From the NCBI RefSeq assembly GCF_026212465.1, contig NC_080059.1:10715311-10779310 (forward strand): a DNA stretch of 64,000 nt, given 5' to 3'. Numbering within the stretch: position 1 is the stretch's first letter; each line of letters opens with the position of its first letter. Shown here piece by piece: positions 24,163-36,800 of this stretch. Under the pieces are notes generated by a model that saw only the letters and a list, made by a program, of their open reading frames with translations, was not told the origin of the DNA and searched no databases. The DNA is from Amaranthus tricolor (Eukaryota > Streptophyta > Magnoliopsida > Caryophyllales > Amaranthaceae). The position numbers and the translations under genes were made by a program.

Positions 24163-25095
24163 TAAAAAATAATACTAAAGTTTTCTACGACATAGGATCT
24201 AGTGAAATTTTCCGTAAATGCCACTATAGACTATAGTAACAATTACATATACCACTAAAGGCCAAATAAAGTGTCACTAAATTACTTTATAGTGAAATTT
24301 ATAATAAAAATCAATAATTCTTACACTAAAAATATAAATTGGTTGCATTTTTTTTAACGTTACTAAATTTAATGTCGCGAAAAGTTAAATTTGTTGTAAT
24401 GCAATTGTAAAAGTGGGAAGAAAAATATTATACTTCTAATTAATATAGTATAATAGAAGTAATTTTTTTAAAAAAGAGTATTATTACTTTTCTTTGTTAT
24501 TAGTTACTGTTGGTACAATTATTTTTAAATAATATATTTATTTATAGGTGAAATTACCTATTTAATAATAAAATCACTTTTTAAAGCAAATAGCAATATG
24601 AAGTAGATAAGTAGCAATGACAGAATTTGCATGTCAGTATAATTATGAAAATAGTATTATTCTACAGCTGGTAAATAATCTTGAAAATAATTTTTGCTAT
24701 ATTAAAATATTATTTTCTTTTATTTTGGAAATAATATTGAAAAATACTATTGGTTTACAAATTTTGTCACGTTTCATTTTGCTATATCAAAAGGTTATTC
24801 TCTTTTACCAAGGTAAATAATTTGGAAAAAATATTGCTTACCAAATCTTCTTCTTCACGCTAAATTGTACTATATTAGAAAATGATTTTCACTATAAGTT
24901 TAACGGTCACGTCAGCATAAAAATGAATGGGAAAATTTTCAATGAGAGTCTGACACGTGTCAGTCTTGTTTCTTTATTAGTAGTTTTTATAGATAGATTA
25001 GTAGTTTTTATAGATTTTAGATAGATCGTATGATTCTATTTGTCTCCCCTTCTAAGAAACTAATGTGTGGAATTAAACTTCATCTTTAATAAATT
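24163..25095. other. AT-rich intergenic region
   Basis: No gene seen. A CACTATAGACTATAGTAAC phrase at about 24222-24240 and TTTATAGTG at 24289 suggest transposon ends. A 12-bp palindrome TGACACGTGTCA lies near 24951. The longest frames are short and without family resemblance. Confidence 0.4.
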
Positions 25096-25322
25096 GTATG
25101 ATATGATTAGATTATTGATTTTTTAATGGATATATATGACATGTTGAAATAATAATATGCCAAGTAATCCTCAATCAACATATAGCAATACTAAATATGA
25201 CACAACTCTCTAAACACTATTATGTGTAATTTTCTATTCTTTTTAGCAGATAGTATGATATGATTAGATTATTAATTTTTTTAATGGATATATATGACAT
25301 GTTAGAATGATAATATTCCAAG

Positions 25323-27094
25323 TAGTGATGGCCACGGAGCGGGTTACCCAGAACCGAACCGGTCCCCAACCGCTTGAAACCGTCCCGGAATCGGAACCGT
25401 TCGCGACAGGTTTCGAACCGCGGAACCGTGAAACCGCTGGAAAAAAGTTGCCGGAACCGTGAAACCGCCGGAAAAAAACTGCTTGAACCGGACCTAAGAA
25501 ACGTGTATTGGTCATTAGATACTCCTACACGTTGGGGCTTAACCAACGATTTATTAAGAAAAGCGATTGCTTATCGTCCAGTTATAACACAACTTTATAG
25601 TGTGTGTACAGATAGCTATATAAGTGATGACATATGGGAACTAGCTATAGGTGTACATAAAATATTAGAAGCGTATGATCACGCAACTAAGAATTTTTTC
25701 ATATGTTTACGAACCAAACGTTCACTTAGTAATAAGTGAGTGTATTACTATTTTTTATCATCTTCTTAAACATTCGCATGATGATACTAACCCATATTTA
25801 AAGCCGATTCTTGCAGATATGATGGATAAGTGGAAGACATATTTTACCGATTTTCCTTATATTTATGGATTTGCAACCATTTTAGACCCATGTTTTAAGA
25901 CAGAAGTCCTTAATAAAGTAATTGGAATTTACTACCAATCATTAGATCGCCCGCTTAGTGATGTACATAATTATGTTGGAACTAGTAAAAAACTTTTAGC
26001 AGAACTTTATGATTACTATGCTAGTGTATATAACCCAAAACGCGATACGTCTAGGCGTGCTAGCGTCTCGGCACGTCCCTCTTATTATAATTTCGTAATA
26101 GCTAATATAATGAGCCAAGATGATAGTTTTGTAGGATCATCTTCTTCTTCACCCTCCGCTGCATATTTAGAATTAGATAATTATCTTAAACATCACTTTG
26201 AAATTGACCAAGGTAGCTATAATATTTTAGAGTGGTGGAAAGAAAAATCTATAAATTTCTCATATTATCAAGAATTGCAAAGGATATCCTTGCAATTCCT
26301 GCTTCTACGATTGCATTGGAGTCTGCTTTTAGTGCGGGTAGAAGAGTTTTAGACGAAAAGAGATCTCGTTTTGCTCCACATAGTATTCAAATATGTGTTT
26401 GCAAGAAAGATTGGGATCAAGCGGAGATTCGAACACAAGGACTAAGGAATGATGATGATCAAGGCGATGATGATGATGGATACATCTGCATCATCGTCAG
26501 GAGGAGAGTCAGCGAAAGCATCTAACCAACCAGATGATGATGACGAAGACGAATAGGATCCATCGGACAATGATAAATCAACATTCAACAACTACAAATA
26601 AAAGGTATGACAAAGAACTACGTGGGCTTTGATTCCTTCGGGATACGTAGGCAGCTTAGTATTCCTTTGGGTACTAGGTTCAAGTCCATTTTCTCCCTCT
26701 TTTTTTTATTAATCGCCTTTATCGACATTATCGTTGATTTTTCTTATTAATTTATTTTTTTCATTCTTTTTAGTAAATATTTTAATAACGATTACAACTT
26801 GACAAGCAATGAATTTCGCTAATAATCAAGTAATCATCAAAGGTACGTTCGCAATATTATAGTATTTTTATATTAATATAAATATTTAAAGGAAAAATAA
26901 AAATGGAACCGATGGTCCGACCCGCCCGTCCCGCGAGTTGGAACCGCTGGAACCGCCTCATGAACCGCCAGAACCGTTTGGAACCGTTCAGAACCGGAAC
27001 CGAAACCAGAACCGTTCGCGACAGGTTCCAAATGGAACCGGAACCGGATGGAACCGGAACAGAACCGGCCCAACCCGGACCGTGGCCATGCTTA
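25323..27094 (+). mobile_element. hAT transposon with GGAACCG subterminal arrays
   Basis: 1772 bp with a perfect 8-bp target duplication ATTCCAAG (25315-25322 and 27095-27102). The ends TAGTGATGGCCACGG and, reversed, TAAGCATGGCCACGG form the inverted repeat. Both subterminal regions (25340-25490 and 26903-27080) are packed with GGAACCG and GAACCG motifs, likely transposase-binding sites. The interior carries a broken transposase gene. Confidence 0.92.
25490..26525 (+). pseudogene. hAT (Ac-like, RICESLEEPER type) transposase remnant
   Basis: DNA transposase of the hAT superfamily, not functional here. Visible blocks in order: SLDTPTRWGLTNDLL; then, in the next frame, YEPNVHLVISECI; FATILDPCFKTEVL; the C-terminal dimerisation region LDNYLKHHFEID with ILEWWKEKS; and, back in the first frame, DILAIPASTIALESAFSAGR and RRVLDEKRSRFAP. 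Two frame changes, near 25695 and 26285, break the gene. The N-terminal BED zinc finger and first catalytic part are absent: the subterminal repeats run straight into mid-transposase sequence, so the copy is internally deleted as well as frameshifted. It ends in an acidic DDDQGDDDDG tail. Movement would need a transposase supplied from elsewhere. Confidence 0.85.
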
Positions 27095-27196
27095 ATTCCA
27101 AGTAATCCACAATCAACAAATAACAATACTCAGTATGGCACAACTCTCTAAACACTACCATGTGTAATTTTTTATTGTTTTTAGTAGATAGAACGA

Positions 27197-29901
27197 GAGT
27201 CTTTTGCCATAATATTGCCCCCAAAAAAATTAATTCCCACTTTAGGTATTATGAGAAACTATTTCCTACAATACTGTCCACGTAGGATGAGTTTTTAATT
27301 TTTTTTTAATATAACCGCCACATGAAATGGCGGTTTTGTTTAGGAATCCGAACTAAACCGCTAGATAAAATGGCGGTTTAGTTGAATTTTTTTTAAAAAA
27401 AAATTAATTTGAAGCAAACCGCCACTTGAAGTGGCGGTTTTATGCCTGTACAAAACACCAGTTTCTGTTCTTTTCACTTCATTTCATTTGCTTTGTTTTG
27501 AAGTGGCTGCCGGTTGTTCTTTAAAAAAAAATTTCTTCAATCCTCATATACTTCATATTCACAATTCCTCTCATTCAACTAAATTAATCAACTACATTCT
27601 CATCTTCTCCTTCTTTACTTGTTCATTTTCATCATCATTTAGGGTATTAATATAAACCCTAATCTATTTCAATTTGCAAATTGAATATTTTGTTCATTAT
27701 TGTTGTCATTTGAAGTTATAAATACATTGATTGTTTGTTACATTCTCTTGATTTCATGATTTAAGCTTACGTTTTACACATTTGTAGTTGAATTTTATGA
27801 TTTGGTTTGTATGAATATAAAGTGTTTGATGAAATGCTTCAATGAAAGTTTATTACTTTGTTGGGTTAGTTTAATAGTTTTAGTATATATTCATGGTATT
27901 TTTAGCTTTATATTTGAATTGAAAGTTAAAAAACATGTTTGTGTTTGCAGAATATGGATCATTATCCCGTTATAGTGTATTGGGGTGGGGAAGTAAGTTA
28001 TACTGGATCTGATGTTGTGTATAATGGAGGATTAAATACAGTGATGTTTATCCATCATCAGAATACTAATTTTGAGGTGTTTCATAGCAAAATCTGTGAT
28101 GTAATTGGTTGTGATCGCAACTCTTTTATGTTAAAAATGGAGATGAAATACTCGGTGACTAGGAAAAATGTGTTAGTCCCGATTAAGAATGATGAAAACA
28201 TAAGTGCTCTTGCTTATGCGGCATCACAAGCCCCTAGACCGGCAATGGAGGTTTATGTTGAATTGGTTGCAAATTTGGATAATGTGAGGGAAGTCATAAC
28301 TAGCATGGAACTTCCAGAATCAGGTCCTAGTGAATGCCATGATACATTCACAGAAATGTTAAGTAACCCAAATTACGTTAATGAGCACTTGGATGAGCTT
28401 ACCTCTCCAACTCATTCACGTGGCATTGGTGGTGGTGTAATGAACACCTTCTCCACGAATCGCCTTAAAGAGTTTAATGAGGACGCGTATAAGTACTTAG
28501 TGGATTGTTCTATTCCTGAGCGCCAATGGACTTTGATTCATGACGGTGGGCATCGATATGGAGTGAGAACTACAAACATGTCTGAAGCGTTCAATGGGGT
28601 AATGAAGGGGCCCAGGTCACTCCCAATCACTTCATTGGTTAGGATGACATTCTTTCGAGTTAACGAATACTTTGCCACAAGGAGGAATTTAGGGAGAAAC
28701 AAATTAGACAATGGACATGTGTATGCCAAGAAACCAACTGATACGATTGATAAGAATGCTGAAAAAGCACGCTTTCATGATGTTAGGATATATGACACAG
28801 TGCGTGGGATATTTGAGGTCACCACTGGTTGTGGCAACAGGATAGCAGGAAAAGGTGGAAAATCCTACATGGTTGACCTCACAGCAACATCATGCTCCTG
28901 TCAGAAACCAATCATCTTCAAGTTACCGTGCTCACATGTTCTTGCAGTATGTCGAGCTCGTAACATATCGTATGATGCTTTTGTGGACACTTCGTTTCGC
29001 ACTACAAAATACGTATCGACATATAAGAAGACTTTCATGCCTGTTCCAGACATGTTCACCTGCGATCCTTGGAACAGTCCTACGGTTGTTCCAGATCCCT
29101 CAACAAAGCGTGGAAAGGGTCGTCCGCGATCAACTCGTATACGGAATGAAATGGATGCACCATTGATGCGTCCTCGTAACACGTGTAGCTTTTGTGGATT
29201 TAGTGGTCATAATAAGAAAACATACCCTCAAAGGTCAACAAAGTATGTTTTTTTTAATATTTTGTAATATCATGTTGATTCACGTAATATTTATATGATT
29301 TTTATAACACTTATGTATGTAACAGCGATCATGGCGATGCCGGGCCCAGTTGATCCATCAGTGCTTACACTTCAGGCAACAAAGGGCCTAGTTGATCCAC
29401 TGCCCAATTGGTTACTCATCCACCGGTGCGCAAAACAAAAGGGGCCGGGGGTTGTAGTGTAACAAACTTTGTATATTCTTATATGATTTGAACTTCTTGT
29501 ATGACTTTCCATGATTGTAATATATCTTCGCATTATTTTCATAATTAATTTTTCAAATCAAGCTGGTTTGTAATTGATTATTATGGAATAGATGGTATTG
29601 AACTAGTTTAATGCAGGTTGCGTTCACTATTTAAGGGAAATGAAAAAAAAAAAATTCCAAGACAAGCAAAGTGCCACATGAAGTGGCGGTTTACCAGGGA
29701 CCAAACCGCCACATGAGATGGCGGTTTGCCTTGACCATACCGCCACTTCATGTGGCGATTTAGTGTTTAAGGCAAACCGCCATCTCAAGTGGCGGTTTTG
29801 TCTAAAAAAAAATTCAACGTGGACGGTATTGTGGGAAATACTTTCCCACATAATGCAAAGTGGGAATTATTTTTTTTTAGCAATATTATGAGAAAAGTAC
29901 C
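27197..29901 (+). mobile_element. Mutator-like element (MULE) with palindrome arrays
   Basis: 2705 bp, flanked by 9-bp target duplications ATAGAACGA (27188-27196) and ATAGAATGA (29902-29910), 8 of 9 matching. The termini (GAGTCTTTTGCCATAATATT on the left; ACTTTTCTCATAATATT reversed on the right) run into the same TTCCCACTTT...GTCCACGT block as the element at 21981-22619. Just inside are CCGCCACNTGNNNTGGCGG-type palindromes: three on the left (27313-27440) and about four on the right (29670-29800). The interior carries one ORF-bearing gene. Confidence 0.93.
27954..29353 (+). CDS. MuDR-type transposase with the DDE region deleted
   Basis: Two coding exons, 27954-29242 and 29326-29353, give 438 aa. 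An acceptor (TTTGCAG) just before ATG 27954 suggests a 5' UTR intron, common in MULEs. Residues 1-110 resemble the PB1-like N-terminal domain of plant MULE transposases (VIVYWGGEV, VLVPIKNDENISAL). The C-terminal half has the conserved YGVRTTNMSEAFNGVMKG block, a SWIM zinc finger (CSCQKPIIFKLPCSHVLAVC) and a zinc knuckle, CSFCGFSGHNKKTYP. The several-hundred-residue catalytic DDE core expected between them is missing, yet the frame is open across the junction. The last knuckle cysteine is tyrosine. It cannot cut DNA as drawn; it could still bind the element's ends. Confidence 0.85.
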
Positions 29902-30069
29902 ATAGAATGATGTTCAATAGACTATAAATCTTAATATGGACTTTTCTGAATATCAAATCTAACAAAATATTTTTTGTTTCAAAAAAGTGCTGAACATCTT
30001 CCAACTCATGTATAAATACCCTTAGCTATTTGATGCCCTTCTCGGCTTGTTTATCTGTACATATTGGTG

Positions 30070-30365
30070 ATAAATAAGAGAAATTTGTGGTGTAAATTTT
30101 TATAATATGTATTATGTCATGATCATGATGATGAAATTTTGACATAAAATTTTTTTTTATTCAGAATTTTTCATTACCACCTAATCTAACATTTTAAAAT
30201 GTTAATTAATGCATTCAATAAATTTTGTGAAGAAAATGAAATTGTTGAAGAAGAATAAATATGACCATTAAACTTGTCAAGAGATATTCCATAAAAATTA
30301 CACTAAATTGCCATTATCATTACTACAAATTAATATCGATTACTAAATAGGTCGTCTAGATTATT
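30070..30365. repeat. Dispersed AT-rich repeat, copy 2 of 4
   Basis: Best preserved copy of the family. Contains TTTTTCATTACCACCTAAT, GTTGAAGAAGAATAAATATG and ACTTGTCAAGAGATATTCC. No ORF. Confidence 0.55.
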
Positions 30366-30510
30366 CTCTTATATTTGATCTTTTCACTTACGACATTCTG
30401 ACCAATGCCCCTTCTGACGTCTCATTTAATCTAGATGTTGATGAAATACCTGCTCGGGTATGGATACCCTCCCTAGCATTCAAATGATTATTTCTTCAAA
30501 TTTTTTGCAA

Positions 30511-30745
30511 TGTCGCGAAAGGAATCATCTCAACTAAAAATTTATGGCGATCGTTGAGGTCCCAGGATATGTTATATACTCTAACACGTCCCCTCACACG
30601 AGAGCATATTGGGCTAGAAGTGTGGATGCGCATAGACGCTGAATATTCCACTATAAATGAGGAGTAATTGAGATTTGAACTCGTAACCTCTTGTCACATT
30701 GGTTTCTGATACCATGTCAAGGAACAATCTCAACAAAAAGCAAAC
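30511..30745 (-). mobile_element. TRIM, same family as 10784-11290, one LTR truncated
   Basis: A full LTR at 30511-30586 (reverse, ending CTCTAACA) is followed by a polypurine-tract complement (CGTCCCCTCACAC) and an internal region. An intact primer-binding site complement, TCTGATACCA (30705-30714), comes next. The second LTR starts at 30715 and breaks off after about 30 bp. Confidence 0.8.
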
Positions 30746-30829
30746 TTTTAATTAAGATGGTTTCTTGACATTACCCATTCTTATATACCCTTTATCATTC
30801 CTTTATCATTCTATCATCCATTGTATCTC

Positions 30830-32380
30830 TTTCATGATTTCAATCATTTAAAAATATCTAAAGAAGCAACTACTATGCCACATTGCTTCTTCTTATGCAT
30901 TGTTTCGCGCTTAAAACCCTCTTTCAAAAATTTAATCTATCGGCATTGACAGCACTATTTTTGTTACGTGTCCCTTTAATTATTGTAATATTAACATTAT
31001 TTTTTTAATTATACCTTTAATTATTGTAATATTAACATTATTTTTTTAATTATCCCTTTAATTACTGCAATTAACACCTAAAATAAAGGGAAATTATTTA
31101 CGATCATCATTAATAAATATCTTATCACCATCATCATTTCAAATGAGGAATCATTCTAATCAATCATTTAAAGCATCTAAAAAAGCACCTGACATGCTAG
31201 GTGGCTTCTTCCTATGCATTCTTTTTCGCCGAAAGCCCTCTTTTAAGAATCTTACTATCAATATTATATTTGCTACATATCCCTTTAATTAATGCAATAT
31301 TTATATTATTTTTTTTTACTTATTATTTGTTTGATTACTGAAATATTAACACCTAAAAATAAAGAATTATTGTTGCGTTCATTATTAATGCATATCTCAT
31401 CATTCAAAAATAAAGATGAATTATTTGCGATCATCATTTAAAGTATATAAAGAAGCAACTGATATGCTACGTGGTTGCTTCCTGTGCATTATTTTCTCGC
31501 CTAAAGCCCTCTTCTAAGAATTTTACAATCAACATTACTTTACATATCAATATTTAGTATATCATCCATTCATGTAGATTCAATGGCAAATTAATGGAAA
31601 ATCTAACTAATGAAGAAAATCCAACTTAAATTAAATAAGTATCAAAATGGCAAAATGGCAAAATCTCAGCGAAAATGGCTAATTCTTGTGACAAAATCGA
31701 AAATGATGGTGATGAACTAAAAGAATGGTGATGAACTGAAACAAACTTACCTAATTAAAAACGGTGAAGAAGAAGAATGGCAGTGGTCTGGATTCTTGTC
31801 GACGTCTCAACGTGAATGGTGAAGAAGAAGCAAGATGACAACGTGAAAATTGAAAAAGATGGGAGTCTGCCGTCTGGACGAATTTGAAAATGCAAGCAGC
31901 AGCCAGCAAGGCAGCAAAAATGAAGACAGGATTTTAGAAGGCCCAAGGTAGATTTAGGCATTTAGCCAATTTAGCGTTTTGAAAATAAATTTTTTTTAAA
32001 AAAAAAAAAAAACAAACCGGATACGGGTACCCGGTTTCCCAAAACTTGCGATCCATATCCGACCCGAATACCCGGTTTTAAAACCGGGTACCCGACCCGA
32101 ATTTAGTAAACCGAGTAATTTATCCGGTTTTAAAAATCGGATACCGGGTATTCCGGATCGGGTTTTTCAAACCGGATATTTTTGAATACCCCTAACTTTA
32201 TTTACGTATCTCTTATAATTTACTGATATATTAAAATAATTTTCTTTACTTATCCCTTTAATTAATGTAATATTAACATCTAAAATATCTAAAGAAGCAA
32301 CTAACTTGCTACTTTTTTCTTCCTATGCATTGTTTTTCGATCTTAAGCCCTCGTCCAAGAATATTTAGTACTTAATGGTA
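30830..32380. repeat. Tandem array of ~270-310-bp units, split by an insertion
   Basis: Four units share CTAAAGAAGCAACT...GCTTCTTCCTATGCATT...AAGCCCTC blocks, starting near 30850, 31163, 31436 and 32285. The gap between units 3 and 4 holds foreign DNA (about 31560-32205), so a transposon entered the array. Units also share ATCCCTTTAATTA phrases. Confidence 0.7.
31740..32205 (-). mobile_element. hAT-like element remnant with GGGTACCCGG motifs
   Basis: Right end reads GAATACCCCTA, like the TAGGGGT ends of hAT elements in reverse. Inside it (32015-32190) is a dense cluster of CGGGTACCCGG, CCGGTTT and ATCCGG motifs. A 68-codon minus-strand frame at 31961-31755 may be worn leader or coding sequence but is not recognisable. 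The opposite terminus was not found. Confidence 0.45.
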
Positions 32381-32384
32381 CTAC

Positions 32385-32640
32385 TAGAAATAATTTATAG
32401 TGTAAATATACATAATATGAACCATGTCTAAGGTAATAAACCTTCGGTCATAAAATACTTTTTTGTCACAATTTTCATTACCATCTAATACTACATTTTC
32501 AAACGATAATGCATTCAAATAAAATTTTGTAAAAAAAATGATATTATAAAAATAGAATAAATATAACCACTAAACTTGTCCAAGGATATTCCTAATAAAA
32601 CTACATTAAATTTCTATTACAATTCTCATCATTAAACCAA
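32385..32640. repeat. Dispersed AT-rich repeat, copy 3 of 4
   Basis: Shares TTTTCATTACCATCTAATA and GAATAAATATAACCACTAAACT with copy 2. Non-coding. Confidence 0.5.
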
Positions 32641-33042
32641 CTTCCAACAGACCGTTAATAGAATGACATATCAAGAGAACGATAGAAGGATTGAGACATT
32701 TCCGCATTTGGAATAAGTACATAATATTAATGGGACCTCCCAAAATAAACCTTTTTTTGGTACCAAATTGTTTCTACAAATCTTTGATCATGAGGGTCAA
32801 ATTTTAAGCCCAATATCTAGATGAAGAAAAGCTCACAAGTCACATGCATCAAATTAGAAATTTTCTAACATGAAAATAACCATAAAATACATGAAACAAG
32901 CTAAAGTTACAACTACAATGAAAATTACTATAATTTAAACTAAACATATAACATTACATAGTTAATATAATTTAGTACTACAACCAAATGACTTCCATAT
33001 GGTTGAAAACTCAAAACCCATTTATATTCTTAAGACATGTCC

Positions 33043-33735
33043 TTAATATGGAGGCCAATAATTGTCAAACTCAACACAATTGTCCACATTCATGAACCTA
33101 CTACTTGATTCTCCACCATGCCCATTGTTTATATTCATATCCATGGATCCATAACCATTTTCTAGTCCATTCAACATGGATGAAGTAACATCATGTTGTT
33201 GGTTCATCATTGGCCTTAATTGTTGTGTACCATGTGAGGCCCCACCAAGGTTTAAGTTAAGACCCGAAATGGTGAATCCGGGTCCATTACCGGGTCCAGT
33301 AACGGGTCCAAGTGGGTAGTTTATTTGGGTTTGTAGAGGTAAGGATGATGTACTAGAGGAACCAGTTCGAAGGACACGCGAAAGGTCGGTAAGATGATCG
33401 ACATGATGGTTGAGCATGTAGGATCTTCCTACGTTAAATTGAGATGGATCTAATGGAAGCAATGGTGATGAAAGTATGTGAGTTGGTACCATTTCTAGGT
33501 TGATTGCTCGAGTGGATTGCGTTGTTGGGTATTTCTTTACTCCTGCACTTTTTTGAAATACCCGACAGACTACCCATTCATCCTGTTTAAGAAATCGAAA
33601 ATTATTTGTTAGTCCCACTTCCTAAAAATAGTTAATAATTCAATCAAAACAATAAAATAAAACAATGCAAATACATCTTAGTCATGGCTAAGTGAAAGTT
33701 AAAAGATTATTCTTATTATATTCACATTATTTCAT

Positions 33736-33823
<88 letters not shown>

Positions 33824-36800
33824 AGTGAATGACAACGTTTCGTACGTACTAAACTCTTAAGTAAAAATACTTTTACAATGTAGTATAAAATGGTATTGTA
33901 GCAAATATATATTTCATACACATTCCAGGGTTAGTTAGGAATATTTTAGTATAGTAAGTAATTACATGGGTCAAACCAGCTACATAACTTGTACATATGG
34001 GTGTAAAAAACTACGAAATTCACGTATTACTTAAGTGTATACTTAGTCTTAACTGCAATTGCCTTATCTTAGATTATACATCATGGCCAAATGTTCCAAC
34101 TTACCACGTCTCATAGTTTAATACATTTTCTAGACAAATTTTATTTCTTGTGTCCAAAAGATACACTGCTAGAAATAACTAGTTATTTTGCTTAAATATA
34201 ATATAATTAAGTTGGTTGGGTCTTTTTTTTTATAAAAAAAAGTTTTGGTACGGTTAGTATTGTGTTATGGAAAAAATATTAAATATTTTTTTTAATTCGT
34301 ATGTATGATGATGTGAGACTCCGAGAAAGTAACTTGAATGATAGGCAACTATAGTCCTTGATCCGGAATAAAATTAAACTAGGTCAACGATACTTTGGTA
34401 AAAGTGTATGAAGAAGAGATAGCGAGACGATAAAGCCAATAATATTTAAATAATCTTTTGAAAACATCATAATGGGTAGAAAGAGTAAAGATAAAAGGTT
34501 GCTCCCTGTAATATGTTTTTGGAGGTGTGACTCTAGTTTAGGGCGCATGTCGTCCATTAGAATGTTTGCACGTTATGATTCTTATTAAATCATCCTAATA
34601 TATGAATTTTAGGGGATTTGCTGTTCTTTAATCTTTTATTTATTTCTGGTTTAATTAAAGAGTTTCATAGGTAATGTATATCTTAATTGTTGATTGCCTT
34701 AATTCCTATCTTTGTGGAGGTGTTTTGTTATTTTTCAGTTATTGAGAATGACCTAAAAAAGGTCATTCTAGCTTAGAAATTCTACACCAAATTTACTCTT
34801 GTGTATGCTAAACTCTTAAGCAAAGCTTTAATTCTTTTCTCATTAAGCTCAAACCTTCGCCAAGTGAGTACGTATTTTAGAATCTGAGTGCGTTAATCTT
34901 GATTACATACATACTAGGATATTTCTTGTACCCTTGATATAACAAAAATGTCTTTTTTAGGGATCCGTTTGGCTGAGTTAACTGTAAATATTTAAGAAGG
35001 TAGATAAAAGTCAAATAGGAAAACAAGGTTAATTAGTTAGATGATTAAAGAAATTTAATTGTTAGAGAGGTAGAAGAATTGGTTAGAAAGTAATAAAAAA
35101 ACATAAAATAGCAATTAGTTCCCTCATTTTAGGGTATAAATTTACCCTAAAAGAGGATGAGGAAATTCTTTTTCTCCAAATGAGGGAAATTATATCTTTT
35201 TATTCATCTCTTTTAATTTACTCTCATTTAATTTTACAATTATTTCAATTATTTCATTTTCATTTCTAATTACTTTTTCATTATAATTTGAACTTTTTTT
35301 ATCCTTTAAATATTTACTCTCAATTCAAGTAAACCCTTAATGCAAATAACTTTCAGCTCTTTCTAGACTTTGCTCATATAATTATTATAAGCAAAATATA
35401 CTGAATTTAATGATGGTGACGAAGGGGATCAAGCATGAGGTCCTATGTAGATTTCAATATGTTCTGAAGTTCATTGTGTCTAAACGGAATTCTTGGTGGT
35501 TAGATATGCTATAAGGTGGTTTCGTTGAGCTGATATGTGGCCTTCTTGCCTTACTGCTTATTGTATTTCTTTGTTTGGTTTGTTGGTGGAATGAAAATCT
35601 CTAATTTTCTTTAAATAAGAGGGTTTTTTTTGGAGTGCTAAGAGTGTGTTTGGACGAAAGAAAATGAAGAAAAAAGAAAGAAAGGAATTTGGAGGGATGA
35701 ATGATTTTTTATTTGGATAACAAAATAGAAGAGAATGAATTTAGAGGGGAGGGATTTGGAGGAATTTGATGAAGAATAAAAAGATATAACCTTATTGCTT
35801 CCTTTATTTCTTATACGTTACCATTTCAAAATTAGTAAGAGATATAACTTCAAAATACATTACTTTAATGAAACGAGCAGATTTTTTATGGATTTACTTC
35901 ACACAAAAATATTGTGCACTTTTTATATGTTTTATTATTTTCTACGTAAATTACTAATTTCACTCTTTAAATGAAAATGTGCCTAATATTTTTTTTTTGA
36001 CTAAGTTCCATCTTACAAGACTTTTATGTATATGATTAATTATCAGGGTCGTCTCAAAAATTTTGCGGTTTATAAACCCTTAAGATTTAAAGAAAAAATA
36101 TTAAAATATTAGTTTATAATAAAATCTCTTCATTGATTAAACTTACTATCCAACTAGGTAATAGATTTTCGAAAAAGAGATAGCATAGCAGAAGTTGTTA
36201 ACATCTTTTTAGGTTCATAAAATTTGAAACAATTAATAATATTTAACTCTTTGTTACTTAGTTACTCTAGAATTCATAATGTGTCTGCGGTACGCCGGTA
36301 ACTAAAACAATAAATTAAAAAGGCATAAAAATGAATTTTTACGGCCTCTCTGATGACAAGGTTATATGCTGTAGACATATGCTAATCAACAACCATGTTT
36401 ATAAAGAGAGTTAAGTAGTAGTAGTAGTAAACCTTGGCACTTCGATAAGCAGATCTAGAATGAACACGATATTCATGCATGACCCAATTAGTTTTCTCTC
36501 CACGCGGAGCTCTCCCCCGATAGAAAACCAAAGTCTTCTTCATACCAACCAAATCAGTGGTAACAGTGTTGAATATTTCTTTGTCTTTTCCGGTGGTTTT
36601 CCAGTAACCAGTGTTTGTTGCACGATTTGTTCGTACTCCTGTTGGATATTTTCTATCCCTTAGGCTGAAGAAATACCACTCCTTTTCTCCCATTTTAGCT
36701 TTCCCTAATTTTTTTATTCAAAAATAATCAAATTAGAAACGGAGTAATAAATTACTTGGCAATAAAATTCTAGGGTTTGAGTACTAAGCTTGTAGATTTT

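Larger units (their letters stand above)
25096..27196. repeat. 158-bp tandem repeat split by a hAT element
   Basis: Unit 1 is 25096-25253. Unit 2 begins at 25254, is interrupted at 25323 by the hAT element, and resumes at 27103-27187 with the same TAATCC(A/T)CAATCAACA and ACAACTCTCTAAACACTA phrases. The MULE inserted right at the end of unit 2 (duplication 27188-27196). The order of events is readable: duplication first, then the two insertions. Confidence 0.8.

Noticed and set aside
25374..25546. Arg/Gly/Phe-rich ORFs on both strands at 25.3 and 27.0 kb
   Set aside because: By-products of the GGAACCG subterminal arrays of the hAT element.
33727..33921. 64-codon ORF with Tyr-Ile repeats
   Set aside because: Translation of the (AT)40 microsatellite in NAC intron 2.
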